Origin: Siphonodentalium dalli
Taxonomy: Eukaryota; Mollusca; Scaphopoda; Gadilida; Siphonodentaliidae
Length of the DNA: 64,000 bases
Assembly (NCBI GenBank): GCA_032622095.1
Contig: CP136068.1
Span: 138,205,989-138,269,988 of the forward strand
Reading direction: 5' to 3'
The notes under the pieces were generated by a model. The model worked only from the letters and a program-made list of their open reading frames with translations. It had not been told where the DNA came from and did no database searches. The translations under genes were made by a program, and so were the position numbers. Numbering within the stretch: the stretch's first letter is position 1; every line of letters starts with the position of its first letter. This document shows, one piece after another, positions 43,655-53,358 of the stretch.

Positions 43655-46459
43655 AACTGTTTAAAAACATGGTGCGGAAAAGTCCAGCATACACCCAACT
43701 TCCTCGTCGCCCAAACAGCTTGCTACGAATGCATGCATGAAACGTTGGAAGCGAAACCGAACTGTAGAAATTGCGGACCTCTATGTGATGCGTGTAACGA
43801 CAGTGATGCGAAGAAGAAGAAGAAGAGTGACCGAAATTTATGTTCGGATACATGCGGACTCCGGGAGGTTATATTTAGCGGTCCTGATACCGGTGAAAAG
43901 TTTGGAAAATGGTTATTCTCTGAACAACACAAGGGATTCATAGCACTGGCTCACAACTTCAAGGGTTACGATGGATATTTTCTCATGGAATATCTCATTG
44001 ATCAATCATTGAGACCCAAAGTTATATATAATGGATCCAAATTGATGTACCTATACGTGGAAAAAGATCTTCATATCAAAGTACTGGACAGTCTCAGCTT
44101 TCTACCAATGAAGTTGGCACTGTTACCGAAAACTTTCGGTCTGGATGGCGAGAAAAAAGGATGGTTCCCGCACTTTTTCAATAAATCAGCCAACCAGAAT
44201 TATGAAGGACCCTATCCGGATGCCAAATATTACGGCGCTGATTATATGAGTGTGGCTGAACGAAAAGACTTCACGAAATGGCACGCGGCTCAAACAAATG
44301 CAGTTTTCATCTTCAAGAAAGAATTATCGGATTATTGTCGTAGTGATGTCAATATTTTGAGACAAGCTTGCATAAAATTCAGAACCCACATCATGAATGC
44401 GACTGGAAATATACAACCCGTAATTGACGAGTTTTCTGGCGATATGAAGTTCAAACTGGTTGGTGCTGTTGATCCATTCCAATACGTTACAATCGCATCG
44501 GTATGTATGGGTATATTCAGAACGAAATTCGTCGACGAGGAATGGAGAGTGCGTCTAAGTACCGAAGGGAAAACGTGGCTTCCAGCTAAATGTAAAGATG
44601 GAACTTTGTCTATTTTTCAAGAAACAAAACTTGAAGATGAACGCGGCGTACAAATTCGTGAGAAAGAATTTCTCAAATCCCAGATAGCTCGAATCCCCAA
44701 AACATCATATAAAGATCAATACAGCAAAAGTTCGATTCAATGGCTGGAATGGATGATGTTCAAAGATAAAATCCACATAACTCACGCTTTGAACGGCCGT
44801 GAAAAGAAACTCGATGATGCAAAGTACAGATTGGATGGCTATTGTGAAGAATTAAACACGGCATTCGAATTTCACGGATGTCAATTCCATGGATGTGAAC
44901 TTTGTCTGAGTCACGATAGAGACGTAGTCAAGAATCCCATAACCAACCAGACACCTAATGAATTATACGGACTCACACAGAAAAAGAAGTATATAGAAAG
45001 TCGAGGCCTGAAATATGTGTGCATTTGGGAACACGAGTTCGTCGCTGCCCGAAAGACTAATCCGGAGCTTCGTGACTTCATTGCTAGTTTAGACATTGTT
45101 GAACGGCTAGAGCCTAGAGACAGTTTCTTCGGCGGCAGAACGAATGCAACTAAATTACACTACAAAGCTGCCGTTGGTGAGAAAATACACTATTTTGACT
45201 TCACGTCGCTCTATCCAAGTGTGCTCAAATACTCTCGCTACCCGATTGGGCACCCGAAAATCATTTTGGGCGATGACATTACCGAGCTTAAGGATTACTT
45301 CGGAATAGCGCAAGTCAAGATTTTACCGCCTAATGGACTCTATCACCCCGTATTACCGTATCGATCCGAAGGTAAACTGAAGTTTCCACTGTGCAGGACT
45401 TGTGCTGATAATGAAAATCAACGACCTTGCACGTGTACGTGCCAACAGAGAGCTATTACCGGTGTTTGGTGTATTCCTGAACTGGAGACAGCTGTCAAAG
45501 TGGGATACAAGATTCTCAAAATATATGAAATATACCATTGGACCGAAACGTCAGACTATAGCCAACAAAATGGATTATTCACGGAATATATAAACACATT
45601 CTTAAAGTTCAAGCAGCAGGCTAGCGGTCCTCCGGATTGGATAAAATCTAACGAAGACATGGATAAATACATCACAGCGTATAAAGACAACGAAGGTATA
45701 TTACTGGACAGAGAAAGCATCGAAAAGAATCCAGGATTGCGTCAAATCAGTAAGCTCATGCTCAACAGTTTTTGGGGGAAGCTGGGCCAAAACCAGAATT
45801 TCAAACAGACCGAATATTTCCATGAATTGGAACAAGACAATCTATTCCAACTCATTTCAAATCCAATGAAACAAATGGAAAATTTTCATGTCATAACTGA
45901 TGACATTCTTCAAATGGAGTGGACCTATCGAAAAGACTGTGTGCCTTGTGGAGCAGCGAATAACATATATTTGGCCACATTCACGACGTGTCACGCTCGA
46001 TTAATGTTATATGAAGTTATTCATTCCTTGGACAGAAGAGTATTATATTACGACACGGATAGTTGTGTATTCAGCAGCACAGAGGATCAAATTAATCCCC
46101 CACTGGGTGACTATTTGGGACAACTGACTAGTGAGCTAGATCCTGATGAATACATCGAAGAATTTGTTTCTGGAGGACCCAAGAATTACGCTTATAGAAC
46201 AAATAAAGCTAAAGAGACGTGTAAAGTTCGGGGGTTCTCTTTGAACTTTGAAAATTCACAGTTCATCAATTTCCAGACGATTAAAGAGCTGTTAGAATCT
46301 GGAAGCACAGTGCCCATCACCACAACCAATCCACGGAAAATATGCAGATCTAAAGGAAAAAGAAAAATATATAACAGATCTGAGGAGAAACAGTACCGAG
46401 TTGTTTATACCAAACGCAGACGATTGGATAACATGGATACACTGCCATATGGATATTGA
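43655..46459 (+). CDS. Protein-primed DNA polymerase B, inner copy: exon 2
   Basis: 934 codons of open frame from the acceptor. Exonuclease II LAHNFKGYDGYFLMEYL, exonuclease III YCRSDVNILRQA, HGCQFHGCELC insertion, motif A YFDFTSLYPSVLKY, motif B LMLNSFWGKLGQ, motif C YYDTDSCVF. The whole protein would be about 1515 aa, replicating the element by protein priming at the inverted repeats. A short in-frame deletion (about eight residues after DGTLSI near 44613) distinguishes it from the outer copy. Cysteine pairs at the exon start (NCGPLCDAC) look zinc-binding. Confidence 0.93.
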   Translation, partial: NCLKTWCGKVQHTPNFLVAQTACYECMHETLEAKPNCRNCGPLCDACNDSDAKKKKKSDRNLCSDTCGLREVIFSGPDTGEKFGKWLFSEQHKGFIALAHNFKGYDGYFLMEYLIDQSLRPKVIYNGSKLMYLYVEKDLHIKVLDSLSFLPMKLALLPKTFGLDGEKKGWFPHFFNKSANQNYEGPYPDAKYYGADYMSVAERKDFTKWHAAQTNAVFIFKKELSDYCRSDVNILRQACIKFRTHIMNATGNIQPVIDEFSGDMKFKLVGAVDPFQYVTIASVCMGIFRTKFVDEEWRVRLSTEGKTWLPAKCKDGTLSIFQETKLEDERGVQIREKEFLKSQIARIPKTSYKDQYSKSSIQWLEWMMFKDKIHITHALNGREKKLDDAKYRLDGYCEELNTAFEFHGCQFHGCELCLSHDRDVVKNPITNQTPNELYGLTQKKKYIESRGLKYVCIWEHEFVAARKTNPELRDFIASLDIVERLEPRDSFFGGRTNATKLHYKAAVGEKIHYFDFTSLYPSVLKYSRYPIGHPKIILGDDITELKDYFGIAQVKILPPNGLYHPVLPYRSEGKLKFPLCRTCADNENQRPCTCTCQQRAITGVWCIPELETAVKVGYKILKIYEIYHWTETSDYSQQNGLFTEYINTFLKFKQQASGPPDWIKSNEDMDKYITAYKDNEGILLDRESIEKNPGLRQISKLMLNSFWGKLGQNQNFKQTEYFHELEQDNLFQLISNPMKQMENFHVITDDILQMEWTYRKDCVPCGAANNIYLATFTTCHARLMLYEVIHSLDRRVLYYDTDSCVFSSTEDQINPPLGDYLGQLTSELDPDEYIEEFVSGGPKNYAYRTNKAKETCKVRGFSLNFENSQFINFQTIKELLESGSTVPITTTNPRKICRSKGKRKIYNRSEEKQYRVVYTKRRRLDNMDTLPYGY

Positions 46460-46569
46460 ACGAGGTATGTAATATATATAGTATATAATTTAATCGTCTA
46501 TATTTGATCAAGGTTGTAATGAGAGTGTAAACATTCGATCGATGGTAGCTATCGGATTATACTAAGGCT

Positions 46570-46617
46570 TGTTCAGACACGTTCGATGTTAGATAACATC
46601 GAGCGTGCACGAACACG
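46570..46617. repeat. Hairpin between convergent genes, inner copy
   Basis: TGTTCAGACACG, TCGATGTTA, centre, TAACATCGA, CGTGCACGAACACG. It is the counterpart of 33954-34003. One arm has accumulated changes. Confidence 0.75.
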
Positions 46618-46880
46618 TATTACTATAAACCGATGGCAGTCATTGGTCAATTTATCCAAGGTGTCCATTGTTTCGATCTATAAAATGCTACCTGATCCAG
46701 TTCACAATTACAAATTCGTTAGTCCTATACTGTGCGTGTGAAATATTCTATACAGGTTAGTTATGAATTAGTTGTTTTTTTTCTATCATTGCATTTTTAC
46801 CTCCAGTACAATCTTAACGCTCTTTTTATACTTATAATATTATATCGGTCTTAAACCAAAAACAACTATGTTTTTTTGTT

Positions 46881-47441
46881 TTATTTTCTCAACGAAGAGT
46901 CACCATAATTCCAGATTATTCCGAATGACCAGATTAATTCATTCTCTAATTCTGAAATATATTTCGATTTACTTGTAGAAATGTAATCCAAAATCACGCC
47001 GCTGTTAAGTATTTGTTCAATCGTGAACAGTGTACACGGTTCACGGAGAATGATATATCCGTGAATTATTGTCACTTCTTCAAAACTTCTCTGATTGAAA
47101 ACCCAGTCTCGGTATTCTGCAAATCTCACAAAGTTATCTCCAATAAGTTCACGAATGTCATGTATTTTGTTTTTAGGAACGCCTCTAAATACCCAGCGAT
47201 TTGAAAACATTTGATTCAATATATCTTGTAAGAAATCAGTTTCAAATTCAGACCTAGCAATCAAAGATTTCAATCGTTGTACAGGAAAATATCCTTCATC
47301 TATATTCTTTAGTATTATTTTAATTTCTCTTATAAACCAATTGTGTAGTAGTTGTTTTTTTATTTCTGGATTTATAGTTGACATTTCAATTAGCTGATTG
47401 TATATTTTCTCCAGTATTTCTGCGGGTAGTATTCTCTCCAT
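46881..47441 (-). CDS. 186-aa Polinton protein of unknown function, inner copy
   Basis: ATG at 47441. The frame is open much further upstream through the GC array and antisense of PC4, but there is no conserved ATG. Same F-box-like start (ILPAEILEKIYNQLIEM). It differs from the outer copy at three residues over 186, arguing for constraint. Divergent from PC4 across the GC array. Confidence 0.72.
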   Translation of the reverse strand: MERILPAEILEKIYNQLIEMSTINPEIKKQLLHNWFIREIKIILKNIDEGYFPVQRLKSLIARSEFETDFLQDILNQMFSNRWVFRGVPKNKIHDIRELIGDNFVRFAEYRDWVFNQRSFEEVTIIHGYIILREPCTLFTIEQILNSGVILDYISTSKSKYISELENELIWSFGIIWNYGDSSLRK

Positions 47442-47490
47442 AATGAACTGACTCAATGACTCAATTTTCTTATTCTTATTGAGTATGCGA

Positions 47491-47710
47491 GGGGGCGGGC
47501 CTCCCCCAACAGGGCGAGCGGACCCCCCAGGGCGGGGGCGAGGGGACCCCCAGGGCGGGGCGGGCGGGGCGGGCGGACCTCCCCCTCCCCAGGGCGGGCG
47601 GGCGGGCGGGCCTCCCCTCCCCAGGGCGGGCGGGCGGGCGGGGCGGGCGGGCGGGCGGGCCTCCCCCCTCCCCCAGGGCGGGCGGGGCGGGCGGGGGCGG
47701 GCCTCCCCCA
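47491..47710. repeat. GC-rich minisatellite between divergent genes, inner copy
   Basis: GGGCGGGCGGGC and CCTCCCC units in about 220 bp. Position is equivalent to 32896-33085, but unit sequence and number differ, so the array evolves much faster than the flanking genes while its location is kept. Confidence 0.9.
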
Positions 47711-47824
47711 CACCCAACATCCACCAAACACATGAGCGGACTCCTTTCGGACTTTTGTACTCTCGATGTGTAACTGATAAGTAATGTTTTGTTTTCTTAT
47801 TTTCCAGGTTCAAAATAAAAAACA

Positions 47825-48436
47825 ATGACTGATCAACCCGATGTTGAAGGAAACCAACGGACTGAAACCAACGAGAGGGCGTTCCATCCACAATACTTAG
47901 CCCCGTTAGGAAATGACATTTTCCTATTTGACGGCCGATTCCTGGGAAATCTGTATATACACATACGAGAGTGCGGTGAAAGTTCTGCGGGCCAAAAATT
48001 TCCGACAAAATCTGGAATAACATTAAATCTAAGGAGATTCAAAGAGTTGAAATCTTACTTAGCAGATATACATCAAGAAGTGGTCAGTTATCGTACCGGT
48101 GAAGACGATGTATTCATGAGACGTCATATCGGAGGGAATTTCTTCATTACTATAAAGAGCGGCATCCCGCGTGTTGACATTCGCAGGTATTGGCTGCCTG
48201 AACATTCAGATTATTTGTGTGCAACCAAATACGGAATATCTCTGACATTCGACCAATTTGAAGAACTAGTTGGAGCTATATTCGTCCTGTGTGCTAATAT
48301 TCCTGAAATTGATCAGACCGTGCAGTGCTATTTGACAGACGATCACCAAAACCAGGAAGGCTATTTAAGATGTATGGAATGCTGCCCCAACGGCGATAGA
48401 ACGTGTTTGATTAACCGGATGCAGACATTGATCTAA
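47825..48436 (+). CDS. Tandem PC4-domain protein, inner copy
   Basis: 203 aa, single copy. Domain 1 has FLGNLYIHIRECGE and KSGITLNLRRFKELK; domain 2 has VDIRRYWLPE and KYGISLTFDQFEEL, both on the PC4/SUB1 pattern. C-terminal Cys cluster CMECCPNGDRTC. A TTTTCTTATTTTCCAG acceptor-like sequence ends 16 bp before the ATG, so the leader may be spliced. Followed after 11 bp by TBP in the same direction. About seven residue changes from the outer copies. Confidence 0.9.
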   Translation: MTDQPDVEGNQRTETNERAFHPQYLAPLGNDIFLFDGRFLGNLYIHIRECGESSAGQKFPTKSGITLNLRRFKELKSYLADIHQEVVSYRTGEDDVFMRRHIGGNFFITIKSGIPRVDIRRYWLPEHSDYLCATKYGISLTFDQFEELVGAIFVLCANIPEIDQTVQCYLTDDHQNQEGYLRCMECCPNGDRTCLINRMQTLI

Positions 48437-48447
48437 ACATAACTCCC

Positions 48448-48972
48448 ATGATGCTACGAATAACTAATGTCGTATGTTCTGCAGATTTGAACTGTTCTAT
48501 TAATCTAAGGGATTTGACACTCGGCTGTTCGAACATTGAATACAATTCCAAAAAGTTTAGCGGAGTTGTATGGAAACATTCTAAATTCGGTGGATGTTGC
48601 CTCGTGTTTAACACGGGTAAAATCGTTGTTAACGGGCGTTCTGATAGTGTCAAACAGACACGAGTTCGATTGCGTCGGTACGCTCGACATATTCAAAAAT
48701 GTGGTTGGCGAGTGAGATTAAATTCAATAAAAATTTTGACAATGTCTGCATTTTGTCAGTTAAATGGAAATCTTGACTTAAACGTTTTAGTGAAACTTAT
48801 GAAATGTTCTTACGAATCAGAGCTGTTCCCTGCGGCAATGTTCAGACGTGAGAAAATACATTTTACATGCTTTCATAATGGAAAAATTGTGATTACGGGC
48901 ATTAAAAGTGAAAAGCAGATGTTAAATATTGTATATCCTACTATATGTGAACTTGAATTACTTTCAGAATAA
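48448..48972 (+). CDS. TATA-binding protein (TBP) homologue, inner copy
   Basis: 174 aa, both TBP repeats complete: IEYNSKKFSGVVWKH, LVFNTGKIVVNGRSD, RYARHIQKCGW, then CSYESELFPAAMFRR, FHNGKIVITGIKSEKQ. Very close to the outer copy and also intact. A start at 48448 removes any TBP-type N-terminal tail. Likely cotranscribed with PC4. It may direct transcription of element genes or interfere with host initiation; the sequence cannot decide. Confidence 0.92.
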   Translation: MMLRITNVVCSADLNCSINLRDLTLGCSNIEYNSKKFSGVVWKHSKFGGCCLVFNTGKIVVNGRSDSVKQTRVRLRRYARHIQKCGWRVRLNSIKILTMSAFCQLNGNLDLNVLVKLMKCSYESELFPAAMFRREKIHFTCFHNGKIVITGIKSEKQMLNIVYPTICELELLSE

Positions 48973-49161
48973 ATATATATATATATGTATCGATTATCTA
49001 TTTTTTTTTCATTCGGGGATGGCTCACATACCTTTGTTTTTTGGCTTTTGACAAAACAAACAAAAAACAATAGATTTTTTTGTTTGTTTTGGCAACAGAC
49101 CTAATACCACCTCACCGGACTCTCTCCACAGACCCCCACCCCCCACCCTCTCAACCCAGTC

Positions 49162-49208
<47 letters not shown>

Positions 49209-49323
49209 CCCAGTCATACATATGATAATATAAGAACGATAAATGATTGTATTTACAATATTTTATTTATATACATAATATAATTTAAAGAGTGTTTCTC
49301 TCGTTGTCGCTAATGAAGAGCGT
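48973..49323. promoter_or_regulatory. Convergent 3' region between TBP and protease, inner copy
   Basis: Contains an (AT)n run of about 50 bp near 49156-49204, T- and A-rich tracts, TTTAAAGAGTGTTTC at 49288 and AATGAAGAGCGTTTAC just after the protease stop. The arrangement mirrors 30674-30971. Confidence 0.55.
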
Positions 49324-49770
49324 TTACAGAATATATTTCAACATAAAATCCTTAATAATTAAATCATTATACATATAATTATTGGCACTGAAACGTCTCA
49401 TTATATTTTCTAGACTGTATCCGCACAGTTTATAGAATGCAAAGTATATGCAATAGGGACCACATATATTAGAACCCTGTAATCTGTAAGCATTGCACTC
49501 GTAACGAGGTCCATTCAATAACAACACGTGTTTAAATCGTCCGTTGTAACACTCGGGTTTTAATCCCATAGGGTCGAAGAACTCTGATACGTTATGTTCC
49601 TGGAATGTCATCAATATCCAGTGGCGTCCAGGTTGGCTACTCTCGTCAGCGTTAACTATATACATCCGGGGATATTGGATATAAAGAGGTAATTTGTCTA
49701 TGGGACAAACATCTATCTCATTATGGTTTGTGAAACTATTTATCGCCCTCATGAGTCCGCGTGTATTCAT
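49324..49770 (-). CDS. Adenain-like cysteine protease, inner copy
   Basis: 148 aa with catalytic His in GRHWILM, acidic residue in FFDPMG, Gln in YRLQGSN and Cys in NICGPYC. Start overlaps the capsid stop. Intact. Confidence 0.92.
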   Translation of the reverse strand: MNTRGLMRAINSFTNHNEIDVCPIDKLPLYIQYPRMYIVNADESSQPGRHWILMTFQEHNVSEFFDPMGLKPECYNGRFKHVLLLNGPRYECNAYRLQGSNICGPYCIYFAFYKLCGYSLENIMRRFSANNYMYNDLIIKDFMLKYIL

Positions 49771-51032
49771 TATTCAATGCAAACTTTACGACTCTCGTCA
49801 ACTTTGAGAGCGGCAGGAAATTTTGCGTAAACAATTACAGTACAATTGTCTTTCAAAGCCGATGAGAATTTAATCTCGAGGCGTGTGTGACCTTTGTGCG
49901 GTATGACTCTATCGTGATTAATTCCTTGCGGGTTTATCCGATATATGCAATAACCTTTCGCATAATCCTCATAAGTAATATGAACGGCTTTTCGTTTCGC
50001 ATCTTTTATTATCGTATTGTAAGCTTCTACATATTCCTTACTGGTAAAGTTCGGTTGTAGTGCTTGGGCGGGCATAGACTGCCCGTTGACGTAAAATCCG
50101 ACGAAGTTGCATCCAAAAGTCGCAAAGTTGAACGGGTTCTTATCGCGTGAACCGCTTTCAGCCTTTGATGATACTAAGCCAATAATACAGCTACTGGATA
50201 CGTTTCCTTGAAATAGATTATCTTCTCCCAAACTGAATGCACCTTTTGACACCGTATACGTCTTTATGATAGATTTTGAAAAAGGATAACACGCGTTCTT
50301 TTTCTTGAGTGACTCAGTATGACTGAGTAATACACCGGGGTTAACTTTCACAGTGGCTAGTCTCAAATTAGCTTCCTGTATTTTCAACTTGTATGTCTCA
50401 GTGGTTCCCGCATACATCAGTCTAAAAACATCTCTCGTCTGCCAGAATTTTAACGTGAGCGGGAGACCATTTAGTAGTAATTTGTCCTGTTGGAAGAAGT
50501 CAAGCTGAATTGATCCCATAATATCCATTATTTGACTAGTACGGGTTGTTTTGGACCTGTAATACAGGCCAGAGTTCCCGCTTTTCGAATCTGCCAGGTC
50601 CATACCACCTGCCGTGTCCTTTTCGAACGCTTGTCCATGTAGCTGTTCCTTACGTTCAGTTTCTAAGAGTACATCGAAATATGCTTTGTATGGATAATTC
50701 GGACCGACTTGACTCACGGGAACTTGCTGTATATTCAAATCGACCTGCGAAAATATTGAATGTAGGGGTGCATTTATCAGACCCACATCGTCATTAACGG
50801 TTAGAGCCGAACCATCTTGCTTGGTTATTTTGAGTTTGAGAAGTAGCAATGTCCGTTTGAGGTCCATGTATGTTGTGGCCATGGCGGGAATATTGAACTC
50901 TAAAGCTGCAGTGTCTGTCAGCTGATTCACGGGTCTGTAGTTTAGCCATTCTGTCGCTTGTATTCCGCTGTCAACCGCAGGCGATTCAAATAATGCCAAT
51001 TTAGAGGTATGGTACTCTCTGTATTCATTCAT
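49770..51032 (-). CDS. Major capsid protein (double jelly-roll), inner copy
   Basis: 420 aa, same length as the outer copy with about ten substitutions (for example PSSC to SSSC, FVAFYV to FVGFYV). Polinton capsid motifs YMDLKRTLLLLKLKI, YPYKAYFDVLL and NPFNFATFGCNF are all present. Intact. Confidence 0.92.
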   Translation of the reverse strand: MNEYREYHTSKLALFESPAVDSGIQATEWLNYRPVNQLTDTAALEFNIPAMATTYMDLKRTLLLLKLKITKQDGSALTVNDDVGLINAPLHSIFSQVDLNIQQVPVSQVGPNYPYKAYFDVLLETERKEQLHGQAFEKDTAGGMDLADSKSGNSGLYYRSKTTRTSQIMDIMGSIQLDFFQQDKLLLNGLPLTLKFWQTRDVFRLMYAGTTETYKLKIQEANLRLATVKVNPGVLLSHTESLKKKNACYPFSKSIIKTYTVSKGAFSLGEDNLFQGNVSSSCIIGLVSSKAESGSRDKNPFNFATFGCNFVGFYVNGQSMPAQALQPNFTSKEYVEAYNTIIKDAKRKAVHITYEDYAKGYCIYRINPQGINHDRVIPHKGHTRLEIKFSSALKDNCTVIVYAKFPAALKVDESRKVCIE

Positions 51033-51054
51033 GGTTTATCGAAAAAGGTGGTTT

Positions 51055-51357
51055 TCACTTTCTTAGGGTTATGAGCCAAATCGTTAGGTAACACCCTCTT
51101 ATTGTTTTTTTGGACGCCTTACGTGCTTGTGTCAACTTATTTTCTGCAACTTCGGCTTTGGCCATTTCAATCGCTTGCGCTATGGGTGTCACTACGTTAA
51201 TATGCGGTTTTAGAACGTCTTCTTCTTCACTATCGCTATTTTGAGTTTTGTCAATAAAGTAGCGACCCTCATTATCTGGCGTTAACTTCCCATTAATCAT
51301 GTCCCTGAAATGTTTTCTCCACTTTTCAATATCGGTTGGAATATACGTGATCGACAT
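51055..51357 (-). pseudogene. Small basic-tailed structural protein, inner copy, frameshifted
   Basis: Same N-terminus and Ala/Glu-rich helix as the outer copy, but a single base is lost in the A-run after KASKKT (about 51108). The basic tail is replaced by an unrelated one ending at 51055, before the capsid start. Homopolymer position means an assembly or sequencing slip is possible. Confidence 0.75.
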
Positions 51358-51763
51358 GTTTCTTCAGATGTAGTGTACAGGTCACTCTTTTTTCTGCATT
51401 TATTTTAGAAAGTTTATCGCCTCTTATAAAAATCCTGAGACGCTGAAGTTTATCCTGTCTTACGTTTATGTAGAATGAGTCCTCAAAACTCCGCCAATGA
51501 CCCGTATCACGTGTGTCTCTCTTTATAACCCGGAGGATGGGGGATGATGTGTCGCAGGCTATTGATTCTCCACATATGTCCGAACAAATATATAATAAAT
51601 CCGTGTCTATATGGTCAGTTATGTTTATGTCTTTCAAACAACATAACCACGCTCCTTCCAATATTAATACACCAGGTAACTCTATTGTGAAGTCGAGAGG
51701 ACGATTATCTGGATATTTATCTATGGAATCGTCGCTAGTCAGGTACAGATAATAATTATCCAT
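51326..51763 (-). CDS. Candidate minor capsid/structural protein, 145 aa, inner copy
   Basis: Same YYLYLTSDDSIDKYPDNRP start and strand-rich body as 28239-28676. Overlaps the next gene by 32 bp. Function inferred from position. Confidence 0.55.
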   Translation of the reverse strand: MDNYYLYLTSDDSIDKYPDNRPLDFTIELPGVLILEGAWLCCLKDINITDHIDTDLLYICSDICGESIACDTSSPILRVIKRDTRDTGHWRSFEDSFYINVRQDKLQRLRIFIRGDKLSKINAEKRVTCTLHLKKHVDHVYSNRY

Positions 51764-51767
51764 ATGA

Positions 51768-52208
51768 CTAGTTTCTATTTTGTTTCAAAAGAGAATCAAT
51801 GTTCATCTCTTCTCTTATAGTTTTATCAACATCACTGAATATATACTTGAAGGCAGACCACTGGTTATACGGAATACTTATAATCGCGGGAGTGTTATTC
51901 ACAACTCGCCTAATGCGTGTATAAATGCGCCCTTGATTATTACATAATGTAACAGTAATGTTTGATCGTATTGTCCACTTTTTCACGAACCCACAGGGGT
52001 GTTGTTCGTAATCATGGGGGCGTGACTCATTCGTATGACGTAATTCATAGTCCACCGTCTGGCGTGGTATCTTCTTTGGAACTAATATAACTGGTAGTGA
52101 CAGAGTTATTACCATAATAGTAATTCCTATCCATTTAAGGAGATTCATATGTAGACGACCGCGTTCTGTTTGAAACATATTCGTCAAGGTATCTGTTCTA
52201 TTATTCAT
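51768..52208 (-). CDS. Membrane-anchored protein with PC4-like C-terminal domain, inner copy
   Basis: 146 aa from ATG 52208. One membrane span (WIGITIMVITLSLPVILVP, about residues 25-43), then a Cys-containing linker. The C-terminus reads ITVTLCNNQGRIYTRIRR ... IISIPYNQWSAFKYIFSDVDKTI. The last part matches the second half of PC4 ([23 protein letters not shown]) at I-S, QWS, F/L-K and SD-V/I-D. A membrane-tethered PC4-like domain is unexpected; it might anchor single-stranded DNA or packaging substrates. It lies between integrase and structural genes. The domain call is moderate because it rests on about 45 residues. Confidence 0.65.
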   Translation of the reverse strand: MNNRTDTLTNMFQTERGRLHMNLLKWIGITIMVITLSLPVILVPKKIPRQTVDYELRHTNESRPHDYEQHPCGFVKKWTIRSNITVTLCNNQGRIYTRIRRVVNNTPAIISIPYNQWSAFKYIFSDVDKTIREEMNIDSLLKQNRN

Positions 52209-52243
52209 GATTGTAATGATTTCCCGCGGATAGCTTGCTCTTA

Positions 52244-53353
52244 TTAATTTTGATATCTGTCGACATCGGACTCTAAAATCCATGAATTAAATTTGTCAGG
52301 CCATGTATGCCAGTGCACCAGGACTTCAGTTTGACCCTTTCGTTTCCTCTTTTTGACAATTTTATCTATTCTGTAAACTGTTTCGTCATCAACGCGCACC
52401 CTTTGAAGTTCTGACTCGTAGAAAGCGCCCTCAATGTTTTCATCCAAGAAATCTGTCAATGTATACAAGGGTATGTTCTGCCTGTAAAACCTCTTAGTCA
52501 CTTTGAACAACTCTCCAGTCCATTTCTGAGAATATTCTCGGTCAAAAACTGCTTTGGTGTGTGATATTCTAACGATATCATTTACATTGTATTTGAACTT
52601 TTTCTTCAATTTACTTTTAACACCTCCCTTCTGTCTTATTAACCACTGATCGAGACGAGACTCATCTTCATTCTCAACAGTTATGGAGTCAGGGGTGGTG
52701 CCTAAAGAACGATGTATTGTATGGTTATAACTTTTCACAATATCTTGTAGAATGTGGATATATCTAGCATTATTATGCTTTATCATATAACGTGAAATCT
52801 TCTGCTTTATAGTTTTTATGACCCGTTCCGAATAATTGGCTTTCATTTCGTTTTGCGTAAAAATTTGAGATATATGAAGACCCTTAAGGTAACTTTTGAC
52901 CCGTTTGTTTGTGAATTCCGAACCGCGATCCGTTCGGAGGATGCGAGGGGTTCTTCCACCTTCAAATATATGTTTCATAGCATTGATCACATTAATTGCA
53001 GTTTTCCTCTTTATAGCTTCACACCATAACTTCCTAGAAAAAATGTCAATCATTACTAACACGTAGGTGTAATTGTCGTTGTCTTTGGAAACATCATTCA
53101 TATCCATGAGGTCTCCATCCCATTGACTGTCAGAAGCGTTTACAATAACACGAGACCTCAGGAATTTTCGTCTAACACTTTTTGTCAGGGAATAACTTTC
53201 ATGATTTTGTAGCCACGCCACAATCTCGCGCTTGGAAATGTTGTGCTTATTTTCAGATTTTACAGTCTGATGCAACTTTGTAGCTCCTGAGTACGATGCG
53301 GGGTGACCCGGATTAAAATAAATTGAACTCAAATAATCTTTCCAATCGGCCAT
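52244..53353 (-). CDS. Polinton integrase with chromodomain, inner copy
   Basis: 369 aa from ATG 53353. Catalytic Asp in QWDGDLMDM, Asp in RTDRGSEF, Glu in NYSERVIK. C-terminal chromodomain YRIDKIVKKRKRKGQTEVLV then HWHTWPDKFNSWI. Intact. Overlap with the downstream frame is minor. Start lies six bases after the stop of the 122-aa gene. Confidence 0.95.
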   Translation of the reverse strand: MADWKDYLSSIYFNPGHPASYSGATKLHQTVKSENKHNISKREIVAWLQNHESYSLTKSVRRKFLRSRVIVNASDSQWDGDLMDMNDVSKDNDNYTYVLVMIDIFSRKLWCEAIKRKTAINVINAMKHIFEGGRTPRILRTDRGSEFTNKRVKSYLKGLHISQIFTQNEMKANYSERVIKTIKQKISRYMIKHNNARYIHILQDIVKSYNHTIHRSLGTTPDSITVENEDESRLDQWLIRQKGGVKSKLKKKFKYNVNDIVRISHTKAVFDREYSQKWTGELFKVTKRFYRQNIPLYTLTDFLDENIEGAFYESELQRVRVDDETVYRIDKIVKKRKRKGQTEVLVHWHTWPDKFNSWILESDVDRYQN

Positions 53354-53358
53354 ATTGT

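Noticed and set aside
43733-46459. A polymerase protein starting at an internal Met at 43733
   Set aside because: This Met lies 26 codons inside exon 2 of a spliced gene; the true start is at 41268 and a strong acceptor precedes the exon at 43654.
46881-48023. A 380-codon minus-strand frame as one protein
   Set aside because: Its upstream half reads antisense through the PC4 gene and the GC array. The conserved ATG shared with the other element is at 47441.
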